Positions 54,160 through 64,000 of a stretch of DNA of 64,000 nt are shown piece by piece (the stretch's first letter is position 1; each line of letters starts with the position of its first letter). Where the stretch lies: positions 910,258,742 through 910,322,741 of the forward strand of contig NC_064615.1 in assembly GCF_023898315.1 (NCBI RefSeq), in the 5' to 3' direction. Origin of the DNA: Schistocerca nitens (taxonomy: Eukaryota > Arthropoda > Insecta > Orthoptera > Acrididae). Made by a program: the position numbers and the translations under genes. Below the pieces are notes generated by a model. The model was not told the origin of the DNA and made no database searches. It saw nothing but the letters and a program-made list of their open reading frames with translations.

Positions 54160-55216
54160 TGGTGGCTTCTGCGTGCTGATTGCTGCTGTCTTGTCCAGAT
54201 TGTATATGTCTTGTTGTTCAAACTTTTATTTTCTGTAAGGAAGGTGATGTGTTTGTTGAACCCCCAGATCTGAATAGAGAAGAATGATGGATTATTGTAT
54301 GTGCGGTGGCTGGACAACTCAGTTGTCACAATGATCTCTTCTTCATGTGGTGCACAAGAAGTTGGACAAGCCAAGATATTCTCGCAACTAAAAAAGCGAA
54401 ATATAATGATTCCCAGACCGAACCTGGAAGCCAAATATAATACATATATGGGAGGTACTGATCAGATGGATCAGAATCTAGCATGCTATCGCATTGCAAT
54501 AAGAAACAAGAAATGGTACTGGTGTCGCTTTACATGGATGTTAGATGTCGCCACACAAAACAGTTGGATTTTGTATAATGTAGCAAGAAACCAAACTATT
54601 TCTCAGCTTGATTTCAAGAGAGAAGTAGCAACAGTGTACTTGCAAAGACACCAAGCTTTACCAAAAGGAGCTGGGAGACCATCTGCATCAAGGGCATGTT
54701 CCGACAGCCGCATATCAGATTCAATTAGGCTTGATAAAACTGACCACCTCGTCCAGAACACATAAAGAAAGAGGAAGAAAAGGTGTGCACACAAGGACTA
54801 TAAATCTATTGTGAGAACAATGAGTTCAAAGTGTAATGGGGGATTGTGTATTGACTGTTTTATTCCATTTCATGTAAAATAATGCTGAGTTCAAGGCTTG
54901 ATTTTTGATTATTAATTGTACTGTGTTATAAAGTATCAATTGTATGATAAAGACTGAATAATAAATTTGAACAAAACTTGTATATGTAATAAGAAATTTC
55001 AATAAGCTACTTATTTTAGTTGAAGTTGTAATCCGTATAAATTTAGGTAGTGAAAGCGCCTAGCGTTGCCATATGGCAACATCAAATATCTCGCTAATAG
55101 TGGTAATGACTTTCATCGAAACAGCTCTGTTGTGTAATTTATGCCTTTTACAGACATAATAACGCAAATATTTTTAAAAAATCATGAAAAAATTAATTCC
55201 GGCGCTAATGGGTTAA
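54160..55216 (+). mobile_element. piggyBac element, 3' half
   Basis: The transposase C-terminal half (54295-54881) is followed by a non-coding stretch that ends CCGGCGCTAATGGG and TTAA (55213-55216), the target of piggyBac elements. The end sequence, read inward as CCCATTAGCGCCGG, fits a piggyBac terminal repeat. No matching 5' end is seen, so the copy is 5'-truncated or joined to other sequence near 54150. Confidence 0.82.
54295..54881 (+). pseudogene. piggyBac transposase, C-terminal part
   Basis: The frame reads VRWLDNSVVTMISSS (start of this part), then YNTYMGGTDQMDQNLACYRI and RNKKWYWCRFTWMLDVATQN. The GGTDQMDQ motif contains the third catalytic Asp of the piggyBac DDD enzyme. A stop at 54763-54765 is followed in the same frame by RKRKKRCAHKDYK and SSKCNGGLCIDCFIPFHVK, ending at a stop at 54879-54881. 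The C..H/C..C..C spacing is the cysteine-rich DNA-binding end of the family. Upstream (54230-54295) a frame break precedes VCAV. It cuts and pastes precisely at TTAA in active relatives. Confidence 0.88.
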
Positions 55217-56110
55217 GCCAAAGCAAATATTGTGTGTAGAAGTAACGCAATCAGAAAAATTTTCTTCCACTTTCGTGAAAATCTCTAGGTGTTTATGTGA
55301 TGAGCTAAAATTGATACTGACAGTTCATAGAACAAAAAACATTTTCTGCATTTTGTTTAATGGCTGACCTAGGAATGCATATTGCTCTTTCTAAATTACA
55401 CAAAGCAACTTTTTTTATGGATGTGTTGACTGATTGTTCTTTCAGCAGTTAAGGTGGATAATCACAGTGATTTGCAATTCACGTTATTATTCTTGGTGTT
55501 ATGAACCCTGTATTCCATAGTAAGCCTAATTATTTTGCTTAATAATGCTTCCACACATATATAAAAGTGAATATAAGAGAAGGTATCATGCATATTTTCA
55601 GCAGGGTGAACTGAATCTCTGAACAATTAATCTGAAAATGTGTGGTTCACTTAATCCCATACGCACCACAGAATTATATTTTGTGACAGAAAAAATTAAG
55701 CCAGTATAATGTTGGAAAATGAACTTTGTAATGAAACCTTTTAAAAACATGTTTCTAAATGACATCACAACAAACATACTTGATAGTCAATGGCTAAAGG
55801 TATAATGTTCACTCCAAATCTTCTCATTCAACTATGGCTAATAACACAGCAGTTACCTATTTTAGCCATGAAAAAATCACACGAGGTGATAAAGGGCTGT
55901 GAAATTAAGGTAACTAAATTTTCTAATGCTTACAATTTATCTTCTTTTTCATTTTTAATAGAGTGGTTCAGCTAACCTCCATGACCAGTTGACCTCATTA
56001 CAGTAGTAGTAGAGTTTATTCACCCAGAGACAGTTCACATTGCATGGATTTTACCAGAAAATACATAGTACATAAAAATAAATAAAACAGTGGAAAATCT
56101 AAGATGGAAT

Positions 56111-56169
<59 letters not shown>

Positions 56170-56589
56170 ACTGTAGTTTCTGGCAGCTGAAGTGACTTTA
56201 CCATGTCTGATTCAATGAATGGTGAGAAGTCAACATATCAAATCATGATGCATAAATAGCAAATAACATTCTCCTTTAAAGTATCTTTTGCTTTGTAAAT
56301 AAATTTGGCTTACATTTATGAAATAATATCAAAAACTTTCTGACATTTGGAAGTAATAGCCAAATATATCTCACAACCAACAAACTGAATAACATGAATC
56401 ATGGGTTGGTTGTCTGTAGCCAATGACAATGCTCATTCATAAATAAAATTAGCTGTTTTTTTTTATCCTATTAAGTCATAACTGAACCATACTGTCAGGA
56501 TTTTTGCCAAAATCAGAAACAAGAAATACAACTAGATTGTTGCAAAGATGAACATACATTTTAATATTGCTAGAGATCAGTATTTTATG
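55217..56589. other. Unassigned AT-rich sequence
   Basis: No family is recognised. It contains the CA microsatellite at 56113-56167. Confidence 0.45.
56113..56167. repeat. (AC)n microsatellite
   Basis: About 27 uninterrupted AC units. Confidence 0.97.
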
Positions 56590-56960
56590 GCTACTGTATT
56601 TTTATGTCTGCACTTGTTTTCCTCACCAACTCACAATAAAATTTTCCCAATCTAACCTAACACAGACCTTGGGCTATACCATAAATCAGAATGTCACCAC
56701 AATCAGGTTTCTTTTTCAACTACACATTCATAGGCTTCACCAACTCACAACTAAGCTGTCACACTGCATCCTAACCTACAGCTAGAACAAATCTACAGAT
56801 CAGTGTTGCCACAACCAGGTTTTCTTGGTTTCACATTTGTTGGCTTTACCAGTTCACAATTAAACTCTCAACCTAATGTAGACTTCCCACTAAGTTACAG
56901 ATCTTTCTACCACCACAACCAGGTTTTTTCCCCTTGGACTTACATTCATTGTGTTTCTGT
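56590..56960. repeat. ~113 bp tandem repeat, about three units
   Basis: Diverged units recur at 56623 (TCACCAACTCACAATAAA), 56737 (TCACCAACTCACAACTAA) and 56847 (TACCAGTTCACAATTAAA), each followed by a CCTAAC..AGAC-type and CCAC(A)ACCAGGTTT-type block. The open frames across it (56567-56785, 56803-57024) are by-products. Confidence 0.82.
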
Positions 56961-57899
56961 CTGTTGGACTTTCATGTGGAACAATCCAAGCAGGACCCAT
57001 AAACAAAAAAAGCATGGTAACTAAACAATAAAATGGTTTTCATAGCTAGCTTTGATTTCTCAAACAAAGTACTTCGATGAATAGACTGCCACACATGATC
57101 CTTGCAACAATTCCCCACGTACAGGTTACTAGTACATTCATTTAACAGCCACATAAACTATATCTAAAATAAGCAATAATGAGGTTTGAACCTCCTTACA
57201 AAATAACAATGCCACTTGGATCCCTTAGCTCATCCACAAATTTCACCACTGTAAAACATGAGTATTTTATATTCATCACTCCCACCGTTTTCAAAATCAT
57301 CCACAAAATCAGGTGCAGAACCTGGACCAGTGGCTGCCTCTATATTTCCACATCTACTTCAAGAACTAGTAAATTATGAACTGATCCTATTAGGGTTTAT
57401 ACACCACAGTCAGACTTTTGTTTCTTATAAACATTAAAGATTAAGGAATTAGTTTCTCTGTAAACTGAAGAGATTACAACACAATGTAATGTTAAAGAGA
57501 AATGCAATTCAAAATATGTTCAAAAATGTGCCATCACAGTAGAAATTAACATTATGTCACTGGTCAAAGTTGACAACTCATATTGAATGTTTCTCTTGAT
57601 GCAAAAGAGCTAGGTGTAAAGGCAACCAAGCCTCACATACTAATACTAAGCCCACATGAAGTAATATTAGTTTGGGATCCACAGTCTCATCATAAATCTT
57701 TTGTAGACTCAGTGTAAGGACTGATTGTGCTGATAAAGTACTCTGTAAAGGGACCAGTCAACTTGCTAGTTGTCCCTTATCTAACACACAACAGTATGCA
57801 ATAGAAAATCATGCATAACAATTAGAACTGATAAGTAGAGTATGTGATCCTAATAATTCTCGAGTAGTAGACTTATTAATACCAACTTACAATGAAAAA
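56961..57899. other. Unassigned sequence
   Basis: No feature is recognised. The frame 57179-57379 has no known domain. Confidence 0.4.
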
Positions 57900-58640
57900 C
57901 ACTTAATGTTCCCACACGTAACTGTACAGTCCTTACAAAATAAGCTCCAGGAACTTCAATAACGGCTGGAAAAGTTAAACTGTAGTATGCTTATAGTAAA
58001 TGAACACTAGTAAACAAGTGGACAGTTACAATTAAGTATACCAAGTGGCTACAAATTAGTTACAGGTTACTATAGAATAATTATGTAACATGGTGGTGTT
58101 TCTGTCTACATCGATATTTACTCAAACTAAATTATGAAATAATGGATGTAAGGGAGCTTTGCACAGAGTAGTATGTTTTCCAGGACTATTTTTATATTGC
58201 CCTCTCAACTGAAGTTAAGAACTGTTCACAAAAACTCTTCAAAAACTGATTGTCTTGCTCCTCAAGAATAAAAATTGCAGGACTATTTTTATATTGCCCT
58301 CTCAACTGAAGTTAAGAACTGTTCACAAAAACTCTTCAAAAACTGATTGTCTTGCTCCTCAAGAATAAAAATTGCAGAGTTATAATATTTGGTGACATTA
58401 TCACAGACATTAGGGTTAGAAGTAGAACTGTAAGCTATTTACTTAACACACTGAGCTGACTATATTTACATTGTATAAATGACAAGCCCATCAGGCTGAC
58501 CGATGTTTGGATAACAAGATCTATAATTTTCAGTTGAAGAGATGTCAGTTTAATTGAATGAAATTACCATGAATGGCTGAGCTGAGCATTCTGTGTCATC
58601 AAAGAGATATTTGTCAGGGAAGAGTAAGGAGGCCCTTTAA
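57900..58640 (+). pseudogene. CR1-like LINE endonuclease relic
   Basis: Joining frames on the plus strand gives NVQSLQNKLQELQ near 57935, CSMLIVNEH near 57982, SGQLQLSIPSGYKLVTGYYR at 58018-58075 and HGGVSVYIDI near 58090. RVIIFGDIITDI follows near 58385, then CINDKPI near 58475. This is the order HxNVQSL...LxxxEHW...GYK...GGV.IYV...GDFN...ID.IF of CR1-type endonucleases. A Trp is lost after EH, and GDFN reads GDII. A 97-base tandem duplication lies inside. No RT follows. Confidence 0.72.
58181..58374. repeat. 97 bp identical tandem duplication
   Basis: The segment beginning CAGGACTATTTTTATATTGC is present twice in succession (58181-58277 and 58278-58374) with no difference that I can see. 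97 is not a multiple of 3, so it breaks the frame of the endonuclease relic. Confidence 0.93.
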
Positions 58641-59112
58641 TGAAGAGATGCTAAACAAACTAGAATTTAGATTAACTTTGTAGGTAATGCATTGCAGGAC
58701 TCATGTTGAATGAAGAAATAACTGATACAAGCTGTGAATACCATTTTTATTCTTCTTAAAGTGAACCAAGATACACATAAGCATCTACTCACAAAAGCAT
58801 ACAAAGCCAGAATGATTGAACACTAAAGATATCATACACATCAATACTTTTTGCTCTCACATCCTCCATCAGCTATATTGATACCATTTCCTTGTTCCAT
58901 TGCATATTGATGGGGGAGGGGGGGGGGGGGGGGAAGGGGGTGTTCCATACAGAGCACCTCCCTCCCCCCATCCACTCTCTCTCCCATCTCTTCCATAGTG
59001 TGGAGAACTGGGGAATGTGCAGCGATTACTAAGTACTAAGGATCCAATCATGTTGAATAAAAATCTTCACATTCTAGAATGAGCTACCCATCAAGATATG
59101 CTGAAATATACT
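58641..59112. other. Unassigned, with a G-rich tract
   Basis: A poly-G tract (58911-58933, extended to about 58942) is followed by C-rich sequence. No coding content. Confidence 0.5.
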
Positions 59113-59183
59113 ACTATATACTACACTGTCACTATATACTACACTGTCACTATATACTACACTGTCACTATATACTACACTGT
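59113..59183. repeat. 18 bp tandem repeat, four units
   Basis: The unit ACTATATACTACACTGTC is repeated nearly exactly, directly before a larger duplication. Confidence 0.93.
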
Positions 59184-59463
59184 ATTATAAACAGTAGAAA
59201 TTGGAAATCTACAATATGTATGGGACATTTGGTATGTTTATCTTTTGTGAAAGGATGAGAATTATGACAACATTTGCACTGTATAACATCAACACTGAAC
59301 AGGTTAAATTTTCAACTATATCATACACTATATTATGAACAGTAGAAACTGGAAATTTACAATTCATATGGAACATTTATTATGTTTACCTTTTGCAGAA
59401 GGATGAGAACAAGGGCACATTTATTCTATACATCATAATCACTGAACAGGTGAAATTTTCAAC
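59179..59463. repeat. ~138 bp direct duplication
   Basis: Two copies, about 59179-59316 and 59327-59463, in the same orientation with ~15-20% differences by eye. Both begin with ATTAT(A/G)AACAGTAGAAA and end with CACTGAACAGGT, then AAATTTTCAAC. Confidence 0.85.
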
Positions 59464-59860
59464 AAAAAATTTAAATAGCAAAAGTTCTGCATTTTGATGG
59501 TTTGAAGTACTAAACCCATTTTTGACAGTATGCGTGAAAATCAACTGAGCTTGTTACATATCCAAATTCTCAGCTATAATAATCACAGTTAAGTTCTGTT
59601 TGAAACTTAATACAAACTGCAGAACAGACTACATCACGTTTGGGAATAAAAAACCAGTAATTTTTTAGATTTGCCACAGATACTTAGTTTTTTTGCATAA
59701 AATTTATACTATATGATTTGATTAATAAAATCTTAAACATTATAATTGAGAGCAGTGAATTTTAAAAATTTCAGTTACTCAGTATCCAATATTTATGATA
59801 ACACTTACTAGTCTATGATGAAATCCTAGAGGTGTGGAGGTGGATGGAGTGGGTGGCAGT
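59464..59860. other. Unassigned; expected 3' end of gypsy C
   Basis: AT-rich sequence after the proline-rich end of the integrase reading. I could not identify an LTR. Confidence 0.4.
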
Positions 59861-60980
59861 ATTGGAACAGCAGGTGTGTAGGTGGAGAGTCTGGTGGGGA
59901 TGGTGATGAGGTGGGGGTGCACTTCCTCAGACATCACCAAATGTCATGTCAGGCTGCAGTGCAGGTTCTGTAGTGGACTGACTGTGAACAGGGTCATAGT
60001 ACTGTTGGTGGGGCTCTGAGCTCAATATCCATGAGGATTTGATTATATGTATTGAAATTGTAGTGCACTTATCATGGAGAGGGATATAAAATTTGTGTTC
60101 ACACCTCTGTAATACGTTGTAAGGACCAGAGTAAGGTAGCTGAAGTGACACCCTTACAGTGTCATTGCATAACCTCACATGCTTATATGCTGCCAAGTCT
60201 ATAAAACCTTGGGAATTCCACGACACTGAGGGGGAGGCATGATGATACTGGAGATGTGCTGTCTGATTTGTTGGACCATTGCCAGTAGTTCAGTTGTATC
60301 AGGTACTACCACACTGTCAATGAAATTTGTTGGGAGGTTCAATTTTTCACCATATACGATGTCTGCTAGTGGTGTGAAAGTATCAACTGCACTGAGACTG
60401 CACAATTCGTTGAACAGTGCCACCTGAAATCGTGTGCCATGGTCCACAGTTATTGTGACAGGGCAACCAAACCATGAGATCTATACATACACAAAAGCCT
60501 TAGCCATGATCTTGACCATGATGTCTGGTATTCCAAGTGTACGTGCTGTAACCTACATGCTGGAATGTCATACAGCTCATGTTTTGGGCTAGCATGCATG
60601 CCTGTTTTGCAGCACTGGGACAAAATGCAGGTGCAAATTCACTTCTTACAGTCACACTTTACATTCTGCCAAATGAAGTGGTCCATTATAAGTTTGGTCA
60701 TAGACCAGGACCCTCTGTGTGATAAATTGTGGAGATACAGCAGATCCCTGCGTGTGATAAAAGTGGAGATCATCAAACAAAGGTCTTCTCCTTTGAGAAG
60801 GGACCAATAGTCTAACTTTTCCTCACAGTACATCACACCAGAAGTGACTGTACAGTCTGGGAAAGTGGTGGTGCTCAAACTGAAGGCTAGTTGAGGTGTT
60901 CTGCAAAAGTTCTTTGATTTGTAAATCCATCTCCTGCACCTGAGCAAGTTCATCATAATCAATGTGCAATGAAAGAGCAT
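59860..60980 (-). pseudogene. Gypsy C integrase
   Basis: The zinc-binding end reads LHNLSHRGSWSMTKLIMDHF, then IWQNVKCDCKK (60720-60640), matching H..H....T...I...F.W......C..C, with the first His pattern partly preserved. The core reads ITVDHGTRFQVALFNELCSL (60450-60390; family D.G.QF...LF..L) and FTPLADIVYGEKLNLPTNFI. The C-terminal part reads VRVSLQLPYSGPYNVLQRCE and HKFYIPLHDKCTTISIHIIK at 60150-60040, ending in a proline-rich tail (about 59900). Frame shifts occur near 60490 and 60220. His replaces Arg or Ser in VDHGTRF. Confidence 0.82.
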
Positions 60981-61231
60981 TGATTCTCAAGAGGAAGCCT
61001 TTACCCTACTGTCTGCCTCTCAAATATATTGCACATCAGTTGTAAACTGACTTACATAGTCAACTTGATGAAAATGTTATGACAGACAGTCCTTCCTGGC
61101 ATACTATATGGCCTCTGTTAGTGTTCTGTTTTGAAATGATGTACTGCCTCATACACTGCTTTCAGCACTTTGTCAGATGCAGACAACTTGAGCTGCAACA
61201 GCATCAGTTTCTGAGAAAAGAACCATAATGG

Positions 61232-61507
61232 TTATTGGATCCCAATGACTAGTTGTTGGAGTGGAGCACTGTAAGCCACGTCACTCACGTCATTGGTGAC
61301 AGATAAGGGAGCACCACTTATAGGCTGTACTAGAGTCACAGTTTGTTGGAGGGACAGGGCAATGCTATCAAAGGCACTGAGCATTTCTGAAGTCCATGTC
61401 AGTGTTTTATTACTATGTTTGTTTCTTCCTGCCAGTACATCCACTAGGGGAGCTTGTATAGCTGTGGCTTGCAGTAGGTGTTGACCGTAGAAGTTAAAGA
61501 TTCCCAA
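61232..61507 (-). pseudogene. Gypsy C RNase H start
   Basis: MGIFNFYGQHLLQATAIQAP, LVDVLAGRN, then LTWTSEMLSAFDSIALSL and APLSVTNDVSDVAYSAPLQQ. This is the region from the RT thumb into RNase H (family F.RR.LP..A....PL...L.G..., ...F...K..L, ..L..DAS..A.GAVL). The Asp of DAS-type motif is kept (NDVSD). Confidence 0.85.
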
Positions 61508-61579
61508 AAATCACTTCAATAATTCATAAGTTTGCAGTCCAGGTAGAGCTTGAAGCTGTGTTGTATGTGCTGTGGTGGG

Positions 61580-61825
61580 TTAGGCCCCTAAGGCACTAAC
61601 CACTTGCCCTAGAAACATGAGTACCTCCTGGTGTAGTTTGCACTTTTCTGTATTGATGTCAACACCACGAAGATCAAGTGTATTGAAAACAGAACAAATA
61701 CACATTCTATGAGATCCATTCTTATTCAAAACTAAATGTATGGGCAATGCCCAAGCACCGTCCACTGGTCTCACATTCTCAGCATCATCTGTGATGTGTT
61801 TTACCACATGTAATCTGTTCAGCAC
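61580..61825 (-). pseudogene. Gypsy C reverse transcriptase with the palm deleted
   Basis: The frame reads HITDDAENVRPVDGAWALPI, then HLVLNKNGSHRMCICSVFNT and LDLRGVDINTEKCKLHQEVL. The first part is the RT finger (SPWASPLHLV.K..G..R.C.DYR.LN). It jumps to the post-catalytic NxxKC.F....FLG segment. Motif A and the YVDD box between them, roughly 110 residues, are deleted, so the enzyme cannot work. The frame stays open across the deletion. Confidence 0.85.
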
Positions 61826-62039
61826 TGATTGTCATAATGATATGGTGCACTATCCCACCATTCACACAATGCCTGACCATTCCTTAATGATGCTTGGTAG
61901 TGACACTTATCACATGCTTGGGATGACATGTACACTTAAAATACCAGGAACTGGACTAACCTGGATCTCTTGCTTTGCACCAGAAAACCGTGTAGGCAGA
62001 GATGTTTCATAGTGTATGCTGGATAGACTGCTGGTGTAG

Positions 62040-63400
62040 TGGTTATTGTTGTAGATATTGCTGTTGTTGCAGACACTGTTGCTGCTCTTTTTGTGAGAGC
62101 ATGATGCGGTCATGAGTATTGCTCAAGTCCTTCTGTAATGAAAGGAGTCTCTTGCTCAGAGCTGCATTCACTGTACATAACTGTAGACACTCGTGTCTAG
62201 CATACTCAAATTTCATCATTGTATGGTGGAGTTCTTGTGATAAGACAAAAGTCTTGTTGCTGCTAAAGTGGTAATGGACTTGGGGGGTGACCCAGAGCAG
62301 CTGCAACCTTTCCCCCCACTAAATATTTGGTGCAGTAATCCCACTGCCACACAGGTGCCACATTGAAAAAATCAGCCTCCAACATCAGTTCACTCACCTC
62401 TGAAATAAAAAAAATGCTATGTATACTTTTCACTAAGGCTGATGTCTTAAGATTTGTTCTACAATTCCATGACATTTAACAGCAGTGTCATTTGCTGCAC
62501 ACAGTAGTACTTCCACTTTGCTGTGTTGAAGATGTTCTGAAGTACCTGGTAAGGTACTCACCGCCATTCCTGAGTTGACTAGAAAATAATGACCTGAATC
62601 ATAGTAAAGAACATATATTCTCTTACCTGATACTCAAATCAGTGTTACACTTGTTTTTCTGTTAGTCTTGCCAAGTAGGCTACTATTTGGTTGAGTGCAG
62701 CACTGTGCATCTATCGTGAACCATCCATTATGTTTGCATGATTACATGGTAGCAAGCAGTTGCGCAACTTGTCTCCACATATCATGTGGTACCAGCACAT
62801 TTGTGAATACATCAAAGCAACAGTGCATGGAGCACTGGAGTCAGCTGAGATTGGAGCAGATGTAGGCCGAGGGTCAGTGGACCCACTTCATGTGTTTTTG
62901 GAAGAACTCATTGCTGCTCAGTCAGTGGCATCGGTGCAAAGATGTTATGACAACCGGTTGTGGTGCCCTGGCATTGCTGTGGGTTTCCCTGTAATCTCCC
63001 AACCAGATATAACATGTTCTCTGCAGTGTCATGTTGTCTTGCAGTTAATGCCAACTGACTGGCAGTTGGGAGTTTAAGTATCCAAACTGCATAATATCCT
63101 GTGAGAAGGATTCTCGTAGTAGTCTCAAAAATAGTGAGGGTATGTTGCTAAGAATTCTCATTTAAAATTTGATTAGTCAAAGCAGTTGTTCTGTTGATTT
63201 TCTCAGATACTGTAGTAGTGCTGTTTTTGCTGCTTCAAATTTACCAGCAGATGCGGATGCCTACAGAATGTTACTGATGATGTAAACATGGCTGCAGTCA
63301 TTGCACCAGAGGGTTGCAAATTTGGACATGCCATCCTCAATACCATAATGCAGCTAAGTGAGTTTGACTATCCAAAACCAAGTCGCCAGGTGATCTGGTT
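62040..63400 (-). pseudogene. Gypsy C gag relic
   Basis: Broken minus-strand frames near 63320-63150 read MSKFATLWCNDCS, KFEAAKTALLQYLRKSTEQL and PSLFLRLLRE. This is the capsid pattern of this gypsy lineage (Y...K..LI.RLS.S...R...LL...E..GD..PS.FLR.LR). LPVSWH near 63060 fits LP.....L. A glutamine-rich tail (QKEQQQCLQQQQYLQQ) lies at 62095-62043, and the frame 62475-62263 (LMLEADFFNVAPVWQWDYCT) is between. The plus-strand frame 62760-63077 is a shadow. Stops are frequent. Confidence 0.62.
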
Positions 63401-63420
63401 GAGATACAGCTAGCTGAATC

Positions 63421-64000
63421 ACATGACCTTGATGAAGCATCACATCACCAAAACTCCATCCATGCTGTGTGTGTGGAGTCTGCCCGGGAATGTCAGAGGC
63501 CAACTTGTTGTACTACCACAGCACAAAGGAAGCCCAGGGTAGGCAGTAAGTGTGTAAACCAGTTGAGCACAAATCTGTGGCACAAACAGGTTCATCTGGA
63601 ACAACACAGCATTGAAGGACCAATCAGTACACTTATATGATGTAATGACACAGTTAAATAAAGACAGTAACACACATTTAAATATTCCAACTATTAGGAT
63701 GTGAAGACACAGCATAAATTTTATTTGTATGGTTGCAAATTTTAGTTCACGGTAGAGTTTAAGATATTTGAAACTAGGAGCCAGTATTCTGTGAATTTAA
63801 CAAGTAAAAAAATTGTAAGGAGGTAAATAATGAAGCATGCATGTCTACAGATGTGAAAGATGAACAGAGTAGTTATTCCTTTGAACAAAGTGAAGTAAAT
63901 CTTTTGGTAATGAGTCAAGATTGGGGAAGTGAGTAAAAAGTCAGGTCAGTAAACAGATGAAATTAATGTTAGCAATGACTTCTGAAATATTGCACTGCAG
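63421..64000. other. Unassigned window end; possible 5' flank or LTR of gypsy C
   Basis: No recognisable end or repeat pair could be made because the second LTR was not found. The minus-strand frame 63440-63715 has no domain. Confidence 0.35.

Larger units (their letters stand above)
59860..63420 (-). mobile_element. Ty3/gypsy retrotransposon C (minus strand)
   Basis: From high to low coordinates the minus strand has gag (63400-62040), RT start with internal deletion (61825-61580), RNase H (61507-61232) and integrase (60980-59860). This is the Ty3/gypsy order; the protease was not clearly seen. The GC-richer composition differs from gypsy A/B, and the sequence style is of a different gypsy lineage. 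LTRs were not located, and 63420-64000 may hold the 5' one. Confidence 0.8.

Noticed and set aside
1-64000. CRISPR array, operon, prophage or other prokaryotic system
   Set aside because: Eukaryotic transposon families, tRNA-SINEs and microsatellites throughout; no regularly spaced identical repeats with unique spacers.

Overview
The window looks like repeat-dominated intergenic DNA from a large insect genome, most likely an orthopteran of the grasshopper/locust type. The reasons are AT-rich sequence, no convincing host exon, at least six tRNA-derived short repeats in forms I associate with locust genomes, and a dense nested mixture of Tc1/mariner, PIF/Harbinger, Kolobok-like, piggyBac, pogo, Penelope, LINE and Ty3/gypsy elements. 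I saw no rRNA, functional tRNA gene, CRISPR array or operon. Almost every coding stretch is a transposon gene, and all are broken by stops, frameshifts, deletions or lost catalytic residues. The organism call is from recall of repeat families, not from a search.

Layout. 0-10 kb: a tRNA-SINE, a ~300 bp direct duplication, a mariner split by a ~2 kb insertion that carries a Harbinger end, and a 3.4 kb PIF/Harbinger element (6549-9983) containing a dead Tc1-like gene and another SINE. 10.5-17.1 kb: a minus-strand LINE with endonuclease, reverse transcriptase and RNase H, interrupted by a 2.54 kb DNA transposon (11212-13750) with TTAA duplications and a Mutator-like/Kolobok-type transposase. 17.7-20.5 kb: a pogo/jerky-like transposase relic (minus) broken by a ~0.64 kb near-perfect palindrome with a 14 bp target duplication and a hammerhead-like core in each arm. 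20.5-24.1 kb: SINE, CR1-like RT relic, mariner and a Penelope terminal relic. 24.5-28.0 kb: a Penelope-like element arranged head-to-head with a shorter inverted copy.

28-39 kb: two related Ty3/gypsy internal regions in tandem around one LTR-like segment (34968-35701). The first has a mariner inserted between RNase H and integrase; the second is reduced to gag plus a scrap of integrase and holds a tRNA-headed composite repeat. 39.7-41.6 kb: a mariner-superfamily element with ~295 bp terminal inverted repeats. 42.8-45.4 kb: an RTE-like LINE (minus) interrupted by a 0.93 kb rosa-like (DD41D) mariner derivative. 46.7-48.7 kb: a Tc1 terminus, a CR1-like RT relic (minus) and an inverted copy of the 35 kb LTR. 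49.6-53.6 kb: the best preserved element, a CR1-like LINE with an SGNH-hydrolase-like first ORF (split by a SINE with a 13 bp target duplication) and an RT frame with only two stops. 54.2-55.2 kb: a piggyBac 3' part. 56-59.5 kb: tandem repeats and a LINE endonuclease relic. 59.9-63.4 kb: a third, minus-strand gypsy element.

The genes do not work together as a host pathway. The biology here is the layering of insertions, which gives a relative chronology, and the self-complementary Penelope-type termini with hammerhead-like sequences, which I regard as the most interesting structure.
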